The notes below the pieces were generated by a model, which saw only the letters and a program-made list of their open reading frames with translations, made no database searches and had not been told where the DNA came from. Of a stretch of DNA of 64,000 nucleotides, positions 32,210 through 43,572 are shown piece by piece (position 1 is the stretch's first letter; every line of letters starts with the position of its first letter). A program made the position numbers and the translations under genes. Location of the stretch: contig CM043968.1 of assembly GCA_014529385.2 (NCBI GenBank), forward strand, positions 8,724,648 through 8,788,647, written 5' to 3'. Source of the DNA: Adiantum capillus-veneris (lineage: Eukaryota > Streptophyta > Polypodiopsida > Polypodiales > Pteridaceae).

Positions 32210-33590
32210 ATGATTGGGGAGCTATTTGTGTTAAGGACTAATCTACCTCTTTATCATGGCCGGGAAAGTTTGGCTCAAAAAGAGGAGTTTTTACTAACAG
32301 GAATCATTCTGAAGGACATTCAGAAGTCTAAGAAGTATGGTTTTGTGCATAGAGCATCCAAGTACAAATTGATTGGTGATGTCTTGTACATGAAAGGGGC
32401 TGATCTAGTGTTGAGACGTGTACCTTGGTGGGAGGAGCTTTATAGATTGTTGGAAGAGAATCATGAAGGCGCATGTGGCGGACATTTTGCTCTAAAGATC
32501 ACCTTGCATAAGATTTTGCAAGAGGGGTATGTATGGCCTAGTTTGCATAAGGATGTTCACCATTGGTGTAGGTCTTGCAATAGATGTCAAGCATTTGCAA
32601 AGAGAGTGTTGAAGCCAGAGCTACGAAAAACCATTATGGTGTTTGATGTGTTTGAAAAGCGGGGGATTGATGCAATAGGCCCGTTACCTATCACAAGCAA
32701 AGGCAAGCTATATTTTGACTGCAGTGGACTATCTCTCTAGATGGGCAGAGGCTACAACAGTAAAGCAAATCATTGCAAAGGATGTGGCAAAATTTGTGTA
32801 CGATGAAATATGTTGCAAGTTTGGGGTGCCACTGGAGCTACTTTCGGATAAGGGGCCAGGATTTAGAGCTAAACTATTGGATTTTTTATGTGCACAATTA
32901 TACCACTCCTTATTATCCACAATGTAATGGCTTAAATGGAAGATTCAATGGTGTGTTGGTACAAATTCTTTCGAAAGTGACAGAGCACCAAGGAAAAAAC
33001 TGGGACTTGAAGTTGCCTAGTGCATTATGGGCTTATCGTACTTCGGTGAAGACAAGCACAGGGTTTACTCCATTTCATTTGGTATATGGAAAGGAAGCAC
33101 TATTGCCTAAGGAGGTAGAGTTGCCTGGAGTAAAGATGTTAGAAAAGTTGCTTGGGAATTTCAGTGATGCATTCAAAGAGAGGCTTTACAATTACAAGAG
33201 GTTCAACTAGATAGGATGAGCGCATTGGAACATTATGGACAGATGCAGGATAAGGCTTTGGCAAAGATAAATGAAAAAGTAAAAAGTAAGGGTATCAAGA
33301 AGCATGACTTGGTTTTTTGCTACAACAATACGCTGGATAAGACATTCCAAAAGAAGTTTCAAGTTAAGTGGGAAGGCCCTTTCAAGGTAGTCGAGTGTTT
33401 TTAGAATGGTACATATCAGTTGGCTAACTTGGATGGGGTCCTACATAAGTCAAGGGTAAATGGATTGCGCCTTAAATTATATCATGCTAGGTTAATGATG
33501 GTGGAGCAAGATGAGCTGTCAGTAATGTCTATGAGGGATGAGGAAACCTGCAATGCGATTAGTCTCATATCTCTTTTTGCTGTTGTTGAT
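32210..33590 (+). pseudogene. gypsy H integrase
   Basis: 32210-32740 gives the zinc-binding part: ENHEGACGGHFALKITLHKIL with the His pair and CRSCNRCQ for the Cys pair, then GIDAIGPLP (first catalytic Asp). Frameshift near 32715, then AVDYLSRWAEA and LSDKGPGFRAK (second Asp). Another frameshift near 32900, then YYPQCNGLNGRFNGVLVQIL, where the catalytic Glu of the usual NGQVE motif is Gly. WAYRTSVKTSTGFTPFHLVYG follows, then the C-terminal GPFKVVE block near 33380 and GTYQLANLDG near 33412. Clearly inactive. Confidence 0.85.
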
Positions 33591-33606
33591 CATGAATGAT
33601 CTAGCA

Positions 33607-34072
33607 GGCTAGGGGATGGGCAAATTATGTTAGGAGTTTTTTGGAAGAAGTGATTGCGCATATGCACATACACATGCATGGTGCATCGAATAAAGAATTT
33701 CCCATTCTCCAGAGCCAGGTGGTTACGTGGGACCCACATGTAAACATGTAGGACAGTGTGTACATAGTACATCGTTTTTCATTATTACCATCATCAGTGT
33801 GGTTTTATATAATAATGAGAAGTTAGTGGGCGTAAAACTTCTTGAGGAAGCTATCAGCGGGCCCACACCATGAGGTAAGCAGGTGCATTAGATGGCATCT
33901 AGTGGCGTCAGGAGGTCAAATGACACAAATCTTGCACGTGGGTAAGTGAGGACACAGCGGGGCTATTTTTTAGTGATGCATTATTTAGAAAGGTCATCAT
34001 GAGGACTATAGTTGGAGGCCACTTCACGTGATTGCGGGTCCAACGCGTAGACAAATAGATGCATAATTGCTG
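33607..34072 (+). repeat. gypsy H polypurine tract and truncated 3' LTR
   Basis: Purine-rich AGGGGATGGGCAAATTA (33611-33627), then the LTR from TGTTAGGAG at 33628. It matches 13530-13085 inverted, up to GATGCATAATTG, and stops at 34072. Confidence 0.75.
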
Positions 34073-34991
34073 GAATCGGCGAGCTGGGAGAGCTCCTCAC
34101 ATCCGCTCCGTCTCTGCCTTGCAAAGCGAAGGGACGAAATGAGGAACTGCCCTTGAACTCACGAAACTCTAACCAGATCTTCCTAAGGTCGCATTACCTT
34201 CTTGAAATTAGAGTGTGCAATGCATCTAGAAACCCTTGGTTCATAGAGTTGACACTTTTTTCCCCGTTGAGTACGAAGCACAGCCGTCAACCTTTCCCCT
34301 AAGGTTGGGACATCTATTCCTACCATTCTTACGTTAACTCTACTTGTGAAAAGCACCCGACTTATCGGGTCCACCCGTCCAATGACTAGCGTTGTAGCCA
34401 GTCCCCGCTTTCCACACCACCACTCACCCATCAACTTGTTATTTAATTACTACCACACTGTTATACATATAAAAACAGTGTTCCTTAATTAATTTATGGC
34501 ACACGTTCGTTTAAACAACCCTTCAAACATCACCCATACAATTGTCAAACAGTTTCTAATAAAACAGTTCCTAACATAATCAATGACTTTAATTCAAGAC
34601 TCATGCCGCTAACCACGGACTTACCCCTGCCTAACCAGCAGAGCCTTTACAAAGGTTTTTCTTTCGCGAACTGCGAAGTGCACAACTTCTCGTTAACCAC
34701 GAAGCATCTTGCTAACCACGAGGCATCTCGCTACCCGCGAGGCATCCCACTAACCGCCGCGAGGCAGCCCGCTACCCGCGAGGTTCCTCCCACATGCAAC
34801 TAACAACTTTCTTTCATACAACATCAAGCAAATTATTATTGCTAAATCAAGCAACATTAAACAACATCAAGCAATTCTTATTACTAAATCAAAGAGTATT
34901 CATCAAACATTATTCCTTTCTCTCTCTATGCACAACCACATGCTTGTCTCGCGTGATTTTAATCACATTTTTGGACAGTTTAAAGGTAATC
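34073..34991. other. unassigned region with GAGGCA-type short repeats
   Basis: No retrotransposon domain. Near 34670-34790 a short motif (GCTAACCACGAGGCATC and variants) is repeated five or six times with about 20-25-bp spacing. The sequence from 34073 to 34440 looks like non-coding or intron DNA. Confidence 0.4.
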
Positions 34992-35225
34992 CTATGCTTC
35001 ACATGCTAAGTCCATATGCAAATGATGCATAATTAAAATTATAGTTACCCGATTAATCATGGGCTCGATTGTAACTCTCGATGGAAGACGGTCGATCACA
35101 GCTTCTCTTAGCGGTGGAATCTCCGATTCATCAACGATGGGAGCGAAAGATGCCTTCTTTTGCATCTTTTTTGGCGACGTTACAGGAGCATCCTTGGAGC
35201 TTCGCATAATTCTCTTTGGAGCCAT
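34992..35225 (-). CDS. short basic ORF, putative first exon, unknown
   Basis: I do not recognise this protein. The minus-strand frame starts at 35225 (MAPKRIMRSSKDAPVTSPKK) and is rich in Lys, Ser and Pro, then turns acidic/neutral (DESEIPPLREAVIDRLPSR). Near 35047 the minus strand reads CGGGTAACTATAA, a possible 5' splice site after about 60 codons; past it the frame loses its composition. Upstream on the minus strand is a pyrimidine-rich leader of about 300 bp and a TATATAAAG at 35546-35554. Together these suggest a promoter plus first exon of a gene, or a gag start with its LTR promoter. No downstream exon was identified. Confidence 0.35.
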   Translation of the reverse strand: MAPKRIMRSSKDAPVTSPKKMQKKASFAPIVDESEIPPLREAVIDRLPSRVTIEPMINRVTIILIMHHLHMDLACEA

Positions 35226-35545
35226 CGCGGATTCGCCGCAAGCGGATGAGAGAATGGAGAAGGAGAGCTATGGAGGTTATGAGCAAGGAGAGGTTATGAG
35301 CATAGAGTAGGAGAGAGCGCTTCCTTCGAGAATAGGAGAAGAGTTTCTTCTTCTTCTTGCGAAGAGAGTGTAGCAAGAGAGTTCAATAACCGAGGGACAA
35401 GGCGCGAAGATGGTGATGGAGATGGAGATGGAGAGCTTGCAGGAGAGAGAGGGCTCTTTAAGAGGTTTCTCTCTTCTCCGGCAGGGTTTCAGCGTCTCTG
35501 GAGAGAGCTCTAGCTCTGTGTATCTTAGAGTGAGGGTGAGGGGGT

Positions 35546-35554
35546 CTTTATATA
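35546..35554 (-). promoter_or_regulatory. TATA box of a minus-strand promoter
   Basis: TATATAAAG followed (minus) by GACCCC, about 320 bp upstream of the ATG at 35225. The intervening sequence is CT-rich, as plant 5' leaders often are. Confidence 0.5.
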
Positions 35555-35599
35555 GGTTTCTGGGGTGGAGAGGGAGCTCTAAGAATAGGAAAAAGTCGA

Positions 35600-36239
35600 G
35601 TTACGAGTTCGTGCCTTTTCGTTTTTTTTTTTTTTTTGCGCGCGATGCGGATCTGATTTCCTTTTCTTGGAGTGAAAGCAATCCCATTCTTAGCCTCTCT
35701 CTTTAACTTTCCTAAATCTCCTCTCATCTTTCCTAAAATTACTCCTTCTTTCCCTAGATCAAGCCTAAAGGATCTCTATCTTTCCCAAAGTCAACTCTTA
35801 TCTCTAACCATAGTCTAAAGCCTTTAATTAACCATTTAACCTTAACTATTTGATCCTAGATAAATAAAACACCGTAGTTAATCCTCTGGGAATCCGTTTG
35901 ACGCGTCGTAAAATCCTAGAGTGCGTCTTTCGACTTGATTAAGTCCATAGAACAACTCACTAAGGTCAAATAACCTTCTTATCAAGCCGCACTGTAATTT
36001 CGGGGCCTCTTTAAATTTATCTTTCGTTTTGCCATAAAATTCTCAAACAATGTCCGATTTCCGATCCGATTGTTCCGATAAAATCCTCTAAGTCTTAGTC
36101 ACAATGGGAACTTCTAAACACTTTTGAAAACAACTAAATGATCTTATTGATAAAGGTCAGGTACATTACACGCCAGCGAACCTCTTCCAAAGTTAGATGC
36201 TAGTCTTAAGTCTTTCTTAGATGAGCATGCACACTGTTT
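35600..36239. other. no recognisable feature
   Basis: AT-rich with a T-run (35622-35637). The phrase TGTAATTTCGGGGCC near 35993-36007 resembles sequence found at LTR ends of some plant gypsy elements, but no partner was found. Confidence 0.35.
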
Positions 36240-38995
36240 TTACAAAACAAAACCTACTGAGCTACCAACTTCAAGAGGTGAAGATGACCATAGAATAGAC
36301 TTGGTTCCAGGTACATCTCCACCTAATAGACCTCCATATAGGGTCTCACTAGCTCAACAAGAAGAGATAATGGCTCAAGTTAATGGACTTCTAGAAAAGT
36401 GCATGATCCAACTGAGCTCCTCTCCATTCTATTCCCCTATGCTATTAGTCCAAGAGAAGGATGGTTCATATCGTATGTGTGGACTATCGTGCACTAAACA
36501 AGAGCACTATAAAGAACATATTTTTGGTCCCAAGAACTAAAGATATCTTTGATAGGCTTCAAGGATCATCCTATTATAGTAGGATTGATTTAAAGAGTGA
36601 CTATCATCAGATAAGGATATTCCCTGAAGATATCCATAAGACAGCCTTTAGGACCACTTTTGGATTATATGAGTTCCTTGTTATGCCATTTGGTCTAACA
36701 AATGCTCCTGTCACAATCAGTAGAATGATGGATATGATATTTAGACCATATTGTTCTTTCACAGGTGTGTTCTTTGATGACATTATTGTCTTATCCAAAA
36801 CACTTGAAGAACATATGGAATATTTAAGAAACGTTTTGGACGAGTTGCATTGTAACAAGCTCTTTATCAATGGTAAAAAGAGTGAGTTATTTTTACAAGA
36901 GATACGTTACCTTGGTCATATAATTTTCAAAGATGGTATCAAGATGGACCCTGAGAAGCTGAAAGTCATTGAGGAAGGGCCTCAGCCTAAGAATCTACAT
37001 GAGCTACAAAGTTTTATAGGCATGTGCGCCTATTACCGTAGATTCATAGAAAAGTTCTCAGTGATTGCAGGTCCTCTCTACTACTTAACTAAAAAGAAGG
37101 TTAAGTTTCGGTGGACGGACAAGGAAGAGAAGGCATTTCAAATGCTCAAGAGCAAGTTATTAAGTGAGCCTCTTTTGAAGTTGCCTGACTTAAGTAAACC
37201 TTTCAAAGTACATTGTGATGCATGTGGAGACAGTTTAGGAGCTGTTCTCTTACAAGAAGGTCATCCAATCGCATATGAAAGTCGATGGATTAATGATCAA
37301 GAAAGAGTGCTTGGAATTTATGAAAAGGAGTTAGTAGCCGCTATACATGCTCTAGAGTCATGAAAGCATTATTTGCTTGGCACACCTTTTGTTTTGCCAA
37401 CGAACCATCAAAGTCTTAGGTACTTTATGACGCAAACAAAATTGAGTGAGAAGCAAATGAGATGGGCTAATTTTCTCTCACAATTCCATTTTCATATTAC
37501 ACATGTAGCAGGAAAGCAAAATCATGTGGCAGATGCTTTGTCACGAAGGCCCAAGGTGAATGCTGTTAGTATTGCTTATCATAAGGACTTTACATCAATG
37601 ATTGATGATTACAAGAGTGAAAATGACTTTGCTTCTATCTATGAACAAGTTGTGCAAGGAAGGCAAGTTTCTCCTTATTCCATTAAGGATGGGTTTTTGA
37701 TGTTTGGCTCATGCCTGTGCATCACTAAGACTCTCAGGGATAAGGTGATGCAAGAGTGTCATGAACCTCCTTATGCGGGTCATAGAAGTGCTCAACCGAC
37801 AATCTAAGCCATGGAGTTATATATTTTATTGGCCAATGATGCGACAAGAAGTTAATGAATATATCTCCAAAGGTATGGCCTGCCAAAAGGTTAAATATGA
37901 TAGATACAAATCTTTTGGTCTATTACAGCCTTTACCTATTCCCACTATGCCTTGGAAAAGTATAGCCATGGACTTTGTCTTTGGTTTACCCAAGTTATTG
38001 CGTGGAAATAATGGAATATGGAAAATAGTTGATAGATTTAGTAAACAAGCTCACTTCATTCCTATCAAAAAGACTATTAAGGCACCACACATGGCCAATC
38101 TTTTTATTAGTAACATATTCAAGTATCATGGGTTTCCCAAAAGTATCGTATCTGATAGGGATCCAAGGATGACTAGTCTATTTTGGCGAGGGCTAGCAGA
38201 GAATGTGGAAACAATGCTCAATTTCTTTTTTGCCTATCACCATGAAACGGATGGTCAGAATGAAATTGTGAATTCCACTATTCTAGATTTACTTAAATGT
38301 TATGTAAATGAAGTAGATCAACGTAATCAATGGGAAAAGTACATACCATTAGTAGAGTATGCATATAATAACACTGTCCATAATTCTACTAGTAAAACTC
38401 CCTTTGAAATAGTTGACGATTGTCCAAAAGTTCCACCTATTCTGCGGATCAAATTTTGAGTTTGTAAGGGATGTGTAAGACACCTTCACTAAGGTTAAGA
38501 TAGCACTCAAAGGGCACAAATGAAACAGAAGCAAGCTACTGACAAGCACCGTCGTCATTTTGAATTAAAAGAAGATGATTGGGTGTTGCTTAAGTTTCCC
38601 AAAGCAAGGTTGAAACATACCACAGGCAAGGCCCTATCAAATCTTACAAAAGATCAATCCAACCTCTTATTGGTTGCGATTGCTAGAGCATTGGCGTATA
38701 CACAATGCCTTTCATGTCAGTTTGCTTAAGCCATACAAAGGACCTCCACCTCAAGCCCCTATTGAGGAGGAACCACCAAAATTTGAGGAGATGGAAGAAA
38801 TTCTAAGACTTGAAAGGATCCTTAAGCATGAAGACAAAGTTTTAAGGACATGCAAGATATTAAGGTGATATTTGGTCAAGTTTTCCGGTTATACAGATGA
38901 AGATGCCCGTTGGATACAAGAGCCTCAACTTAAGGAATCTTTAGCTCTTCTTCAAGAGTATAAAGCTTTGTATGATTTGCACGATACTCAGGAAT
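36240..38995 (+). pseudogene. pol: chromovirus L pol: reverse transcriptase to chromodomain
   Basis: PNRPPYRVSLAQQEEIM near 36325 opens reverse transcriptase; frameshift near 36475, then VDYRALNKSTIKN, YYSRIDLKSDYHQIRI, MPFGLTNAP, FFDDIIVLS (catalytic DD) and LGHIIFKDGIKMDPEK. RNase H: KVHCDACGDSLGAVLLQEGH near 37208 to a stop at 37361-37363, continuing KHYLLGTPFVL and NHVADALSRRP. Integrase: HEPPYAGHR (37761), frameshift near 37800, MDFVFGLPKLL, VSDRDPRMTSLFW; in the third motif DGQNEIVN the Glu is kept. After more breaks a chromodomain is readable at about 38790-38960 (EILRLERILKHEDKVLR, YLVKFSGYTDEDARWIQE), which tethers integration to methylated histones. Same family as G1. Confidence 0.9.
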
Positions 38996-39100
38996 AAAAA
39001 GGTATTGTTCATTTATGTTTTATGAATTATGTTTGCATGCGTTAAGTGTTTTTTTTAGTGTACACTATAAAATGGTCAGCTTATTGGGAGATTCTATCTC
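38996..39100 (+). other. junction between chromovirus pieces L and M
   Basis: T-rich stretch between a pol 3' end and a gag 5' part; no LTR is recognisable, so the two pieces were joined by deletion or recombination. Confidence 0.4.
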
Positions 39101-40788
39101 TTAGACCACAACGACCAACTTCTCCTCCCAAGAGGAAAAGGTCACCCGTCGTCAAAGTCTCCTTCAAATGAAGACAAGAAAGAAGAAAATCCTTCCAAGA
39201 GAAGAAGGAAGAAAAAGAGACCTCCATCTTATCCTTCTTCTTCTTCATCCTCCTCTGAAAGTGAATCTTCGGATAAGCTAAAGAGGAGAGGGCATAGAAG
39301 GCCTTATGCTGCATGGAAGAGGTCCAAGAAGGTTAAAAAGTTCAAATAAGGAGGAAAGAACGCCACTTTCCTTACCTATGATGAAACTTTTGGAGCAACG
39401 AACAAGGTATTAGCTTTCATTCCACAATTTGATGCTGCTTTTGGTGTTGAAGGCTTTACCAAATCCTCCAAGCTTTGTCATGCTGCCATGTATTTTCAAA
39501 AGTCCGCTAGACAATAATGGGCTATCATGAGAGCTAATGGAACAACTCCAAAGACATGGAAATCGCTTAGAATTGCTACCATGAAGCAATTTCTAACAAG
39601 TGAAGCTGAAGACAAAGTGGTTACTGAGTGGAGAAGCCTCAAGATATTGTCCCATGAGTCTATCAATAAGTATATAGATAAGGTAATGGGATTTACATCT
39701 CAAAGCCACTGTCTTTAGAAAGATAGACTTCACGGAGCAAAAACAAAAATTTCTAGCCGAGCTATCCGATGAGATGAATGAATACATCAACTCTCAAAGG
39801 CCAAAGACTATGGCAGCCGTCATTCATCACTCAATTATTGCTTCAAAGATAAATTTTCAACAAGGAGTGAAGAAACAAAGGCCTATGGAGTACAAGGAGG
39901 AATTCAAAGGTAAGGGTAATTCTATGCAATACCCTTCCAAAGGCAACTCAAATGGCTCTAACAAAGCTAAGGCAAAGGGAATCTATTTAGGCAAAAATAG
40001 ACTATCTAATGATGAGTTGCAAAGCTATCAAAAAGATAACAAATGCTTTAATTGCGGTGAATAAGGACATGTCTGTAGGACTTGTGCAAAGAATAAACCT
40101 CATAATGCACCTCTTAGAGCTTCAATGGTTGAATCTCCAAAAGAGGATGGTCATCACAAAGGTTCACCACTTGCTTATGCTTGGGGTAAGTTAAGAGATC
40201 AAGACGCATTATTTCTCTTTGACCCTAGATCTACTCATAACTTCATATTTAATGAGTTAGACACCAAGCTAGGAGTGCAAGATTTTGAGATGGGAGAGGT
40301 AATTCCTGCTCATGGAGCCTTTAAAGGCCAAGAAGTTCCAGTCACTCCCTTGATTGGAAAGCTAAGGTTCCATGTCCAAAACTATGTGGACAAAGAAGAT
40401 TTCTTTATCTCCCCACTCAAGCATGAAGATGTAATCTTAGGAGCACCATGGTTTGATCACATGGCTACTAACCTAAAGTTTCATGAGAGGCAAGTTTGCT
40501 TTAAGTTTAGAGAAAGAGATATGGTTCTAAATTCTAGTGAGATGGGTAGAACCATACCACTTGTAAATACTAGTGCTTTTGGCAAGTCAATAAAGAGTTC
40601 TAGTTGTGCTTACAAAGGTGAAAGAACTTGTGGAAAACGGAATGGTAAGGCCTAGTTCTTCTCCATTTTGTTCTCCTGTTCTATTAATACACAAAAAGGA
40701 TGGCACATAGTGCATGTGTATTGATTGTAGGACACTAAATAGAATCACTATAAAAAATAGGTTTCCTGTACCATGGGTAGAAGACCTA
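39101..40788 (+). pseudogene. chromovirus M gag, protease and start of reverse transcriptase
   Basis: Begins in a Lys/Arg/Ser-rich segment (39125-39300) as in G1, then the gag core in several frames (39330-39720) and 39774-40064. The knuckle reads CFNCGE then, after a stop at 40062, GHVCRTC. Protease: LFLFDPRSTHNFIF near 40211 (D-P-R instead of D-S-G), PVTPLIGKLRFHVQNYV, ILGAPWFD. Near 40610-40625 the frame jumps to the start of reverse transcriptase (RPSSSPFCSPVLL, LNRITIKNRFPVP), so about 120 residues are deleted. Cut at 40788, within the VEDLFDKL motif, by the LTR of element F. Confidence 0.85.
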
Positions 40789-41661
40789 TGTTAGCCGACC
40801 CAATGAGACTGGATTATTTTTGTAATTAACGGGATCTATTTTCACCATTGTACATTATTCGGGGCTCTGAAGAGCTTTCAATTTGTAATTATTTTAACTT
40901 TTATTTTAGAGTTAGTGACTTTGACATTAGGGCATCCAAGGGATGAGGGTATAAAACCCAATTTTGTAACTTTCTAAAGAACCTTAATCATTTTATCAAA
41001 ACGAGTCTTATCTCTGTGTCGTACTGTGTGACTGAGAGAGCTTATCTATACGCTACGTGCACCTCGGGTGTCAAAATCATGAACGAAGAGCAGCAGCATG
41101 TTGCCCATGAGGAGAGCTACGCGGCAACACCAACATTGCATGCGTTCGGCCTCGGTTTGGGAGATTCACTCGCGAGCTTCTATTAGAGTTTTGATGAGTT
41201 GTGGTTATCCGTTTTAGTATTTCAGCATATCCACGCGATGAGGGCGAGGAGAGCTACACATTAGGCATATTAGTTTTTAGAAACAGTGACCTGTAAATTC
41301 CAACCAGACATACTACGCAATCTCTGCAAAGAGGGTGTTGGGTATGGGTTGGGTACAAAGACCTTAGGGATAGTAGCCTACTAGTGGGTAGAGGACTTCC
41401 CTTGAGTTTTGTGAGGTTTTGAGACCGATGGATAGGCCTTTAGCTTGAGATAGCATTGTAGGTCACTCTCACATTCACTAAATAGATAGCATTGACTTAG
41501 AAGTGATACCTTCGTAGGAATTGGTCATTAGTCGGTCGAGTAGAGATTGACACCCTTTGCTTGCTTCCATGCGCCTACGGGTCGAGCTCCATCCTTGGCT
41601 GAAAATCTTGTTGGGTGAGTTCTCGTTGTACTGACGTCCGCTAACGGCGTATCCGTCAACA
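40789..41661 (+). repeat. 5' LTR of element F
   Basis: 873 bp, TGTTAGCCGACCC to ATCCGTCAACA, inferred from the break in chromovirus M on the left and the primer site on the right. Promoter-like GGGTATAAAACCC at about 40948-40960. Confidence 0.75.
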
Positions 41662-41662
41662 T

Positions 41663-41680
41663 TGGCGCCGCTGCTGGGGA
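41663..41680 (+). promoter_or_regulatory. primer binding site of element F (tRNA-Asp type)
   Basis: TGGCGCCGCTGCTGGGGA, one base after the LTR; the type used by Tat/Athila elements. Confidence 0.9.
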
Positions 41681-43572
41681 TGAGGGCCTTAGGTAGGTGA
41701 CCGAGACTAGTCCTAGAGGATAGAGGTCCCTCTGGCTTGCCAGAGTTATATTCATTCTTGTAGGTAGGATCGAAGAGTGGTGGGCTCTTTTGGTCTTAGA
41801 GAGAAGCTAGGGAGCGTGTGTCTTGCCTAGATCCTTCGACTTAGGTAGTAATAGTCAAGACATAGGTGTTTGAGTGAGTTGAAGTATTTGCAGATTGATT
41901 TTGGAGTTGGTGAGGTAGAAGAGGTGAGAAGTTGCTTGAGAGTCCGTGTAAGGCCAGGTGACATGGACACCAAATTACCATCCCGAGTGATGATGAGTAG
42001 GAGTAGAGTAAGTAGGACATTCTGATTTTGATCTTGAGCATATCATTCATGTCATATTTGCTACTAGGCTCATCAAAGGAGTGAAAATGTAAAAGTTCAA
42101 AAGAAAGGAAGTTGCATTTGATTGCTTGTTGGTTGATCAATATTTGTTGTGAGTGGTCCTGAGGTGTTTGCAAGACTTAAGGGAGGTCCAATTCTGTCAT
42201 CCTAGACATCCTACGCGTAGGATGTCTCCAAGCTTATCTGGTCAAAATTTTGAAAAATCTAAGGTTACTAGAGTGTTCAGAGGGTAGGTTTTACCCTAAG
42301 AACATATTGAGTTGAGAGTTTTACATGTTTTTGGAATCCAAAAGGTAAAAGGCAAGGTTAGAAAACGGAAAATTCACAAAGTGCTTGATTTGAGTGAATT
42401 TTGTGCTTTTTGTGTTGTTTATGCTTGATACCAAAGTGTAGAGGCTATAAAGAGGCATAAGGAACACTCCAGTCAAAAGAAATAGGCAGTAGACATCCTA
42501 CATGTAGGATGTCTCTAGGGCCATCTGGGTCAGGAAATTGGAAATTCTAAGGTTACCAGAGTGTTCACTGGGTAGGTTTTACTCTATGTACACCTTGAAA
42601 CCAGGGGTTTGACCTTATTTTGGCTTCAAAAAGGCAAAAGACGGAGAATATCAGACATCCTATCTATTTGATGTTTAATGAGCATAGAGATACCCAAACC
42701 ATAAGTTGACTTCATACACATGTTTTGCAAGTTGAATTGAGTGTGTATATCAAATTTCATTTCATTGGAACATTCAAATTGTAATTAAGTAGACTTCGAC
42801 AATTTTGTCAAGGTTTGTGCTTGGAAGAGCTGTTTGTGTGATTTTGACATTTAAATGAAATTTTGAGCATACCAGTGTGTTGGTAGACTCAAGGGGAACC
42901 TATGGACCAAATTTTACTCCATTCTGAGCAAAAAGACATCCTACACGTAGGATGTCTCAGGGCTAATTTTAGGGTCCCAAACCAACTTTTGACTTGACTA
43001 GTGTGTTCCCTAGCATTTAACAAGCTTGTAGACCAAGTTTGGTTCAATTTGGAGCTTATTTGACTTGGAAACCATCTGGACAGACCCTACAATATCTGGA
43101 ACAGATTTTGGAGTGATTGATCAGCCTAGAGGTGTCAGAACCACCAAGTAAGGGTATAATTGGGTTAAGCACATCAAGGAGAATCTAATCTGCAAGTTTG
43201 GGCTAAATCTGAGCAGTTGGACATCCTACGCATAGGATGTCTACTCGCCAATTTTAGGGTACAAACTGAAAATTTGACCTCACAGAAGTGTTCAAAGTGT
43301 CTTAGGGATCTCAAATCTTCTTTTAGATTGGAATTTTGACCTTGTTTGACAGAAGAACCAGTTGAGCATGAGAATTGAGACGGGTCTGCCAAGACTGACA
43401 TCAGAGACTGAGTTTGTGCACAAATTAGATATACTCAATAGAGGAGCAAAGAACTAGCCACCTGTCAAGTAAGTGGTTGGGTTTTGATTCAAAAAATTAA
43501 AATTTTGATGTATTTGAGATCGAGCCGAGATCTGTACTGTCTGAAGGGAGTAAGGCATCTACTGAGGGTAGT
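41681..43572 (+). other. leader of element F with ~283-bp degenerate repeats
   Basis: No coding. Five palindromic sites mark repeat units at 42204, 42491, 42653 (decayed), 42934 and 43219. Blocks such as CTAAGGTTAC and AGAGTGTTCA follow the first two palindromes at the same distance. Confidence 0.75.
42204..42227. repeat. 24-bp perfect palindrome, copy 1
   Basis: Half-site AGACATCCTACG followed by its exact reverse complement. Copies: 42491-42514 (perfect, central base pair changed on both sides), 42653-42676 (decayed), 42934-42957 (one mismatched pair), 43219-43242 (two mismatched pairs). Confidence 0.95.

Larger units (their letters stand above)
30280..34072 (+). mobile_element. gypsy element H (Tat-like, dual RNase H), 5' truncated
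   Basis: Contains reverse transcriptase, RNase H, a second RNase H, integrase, polypurine tract and the first 445 bp of the 3' LTR, in Tat-lineage order. Gag, protease and the 5' LTR are missing. The LTR is cut at 34072; a longer copy of the same LTR type (H') is at 12608-13530. Confidence 0.8.
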
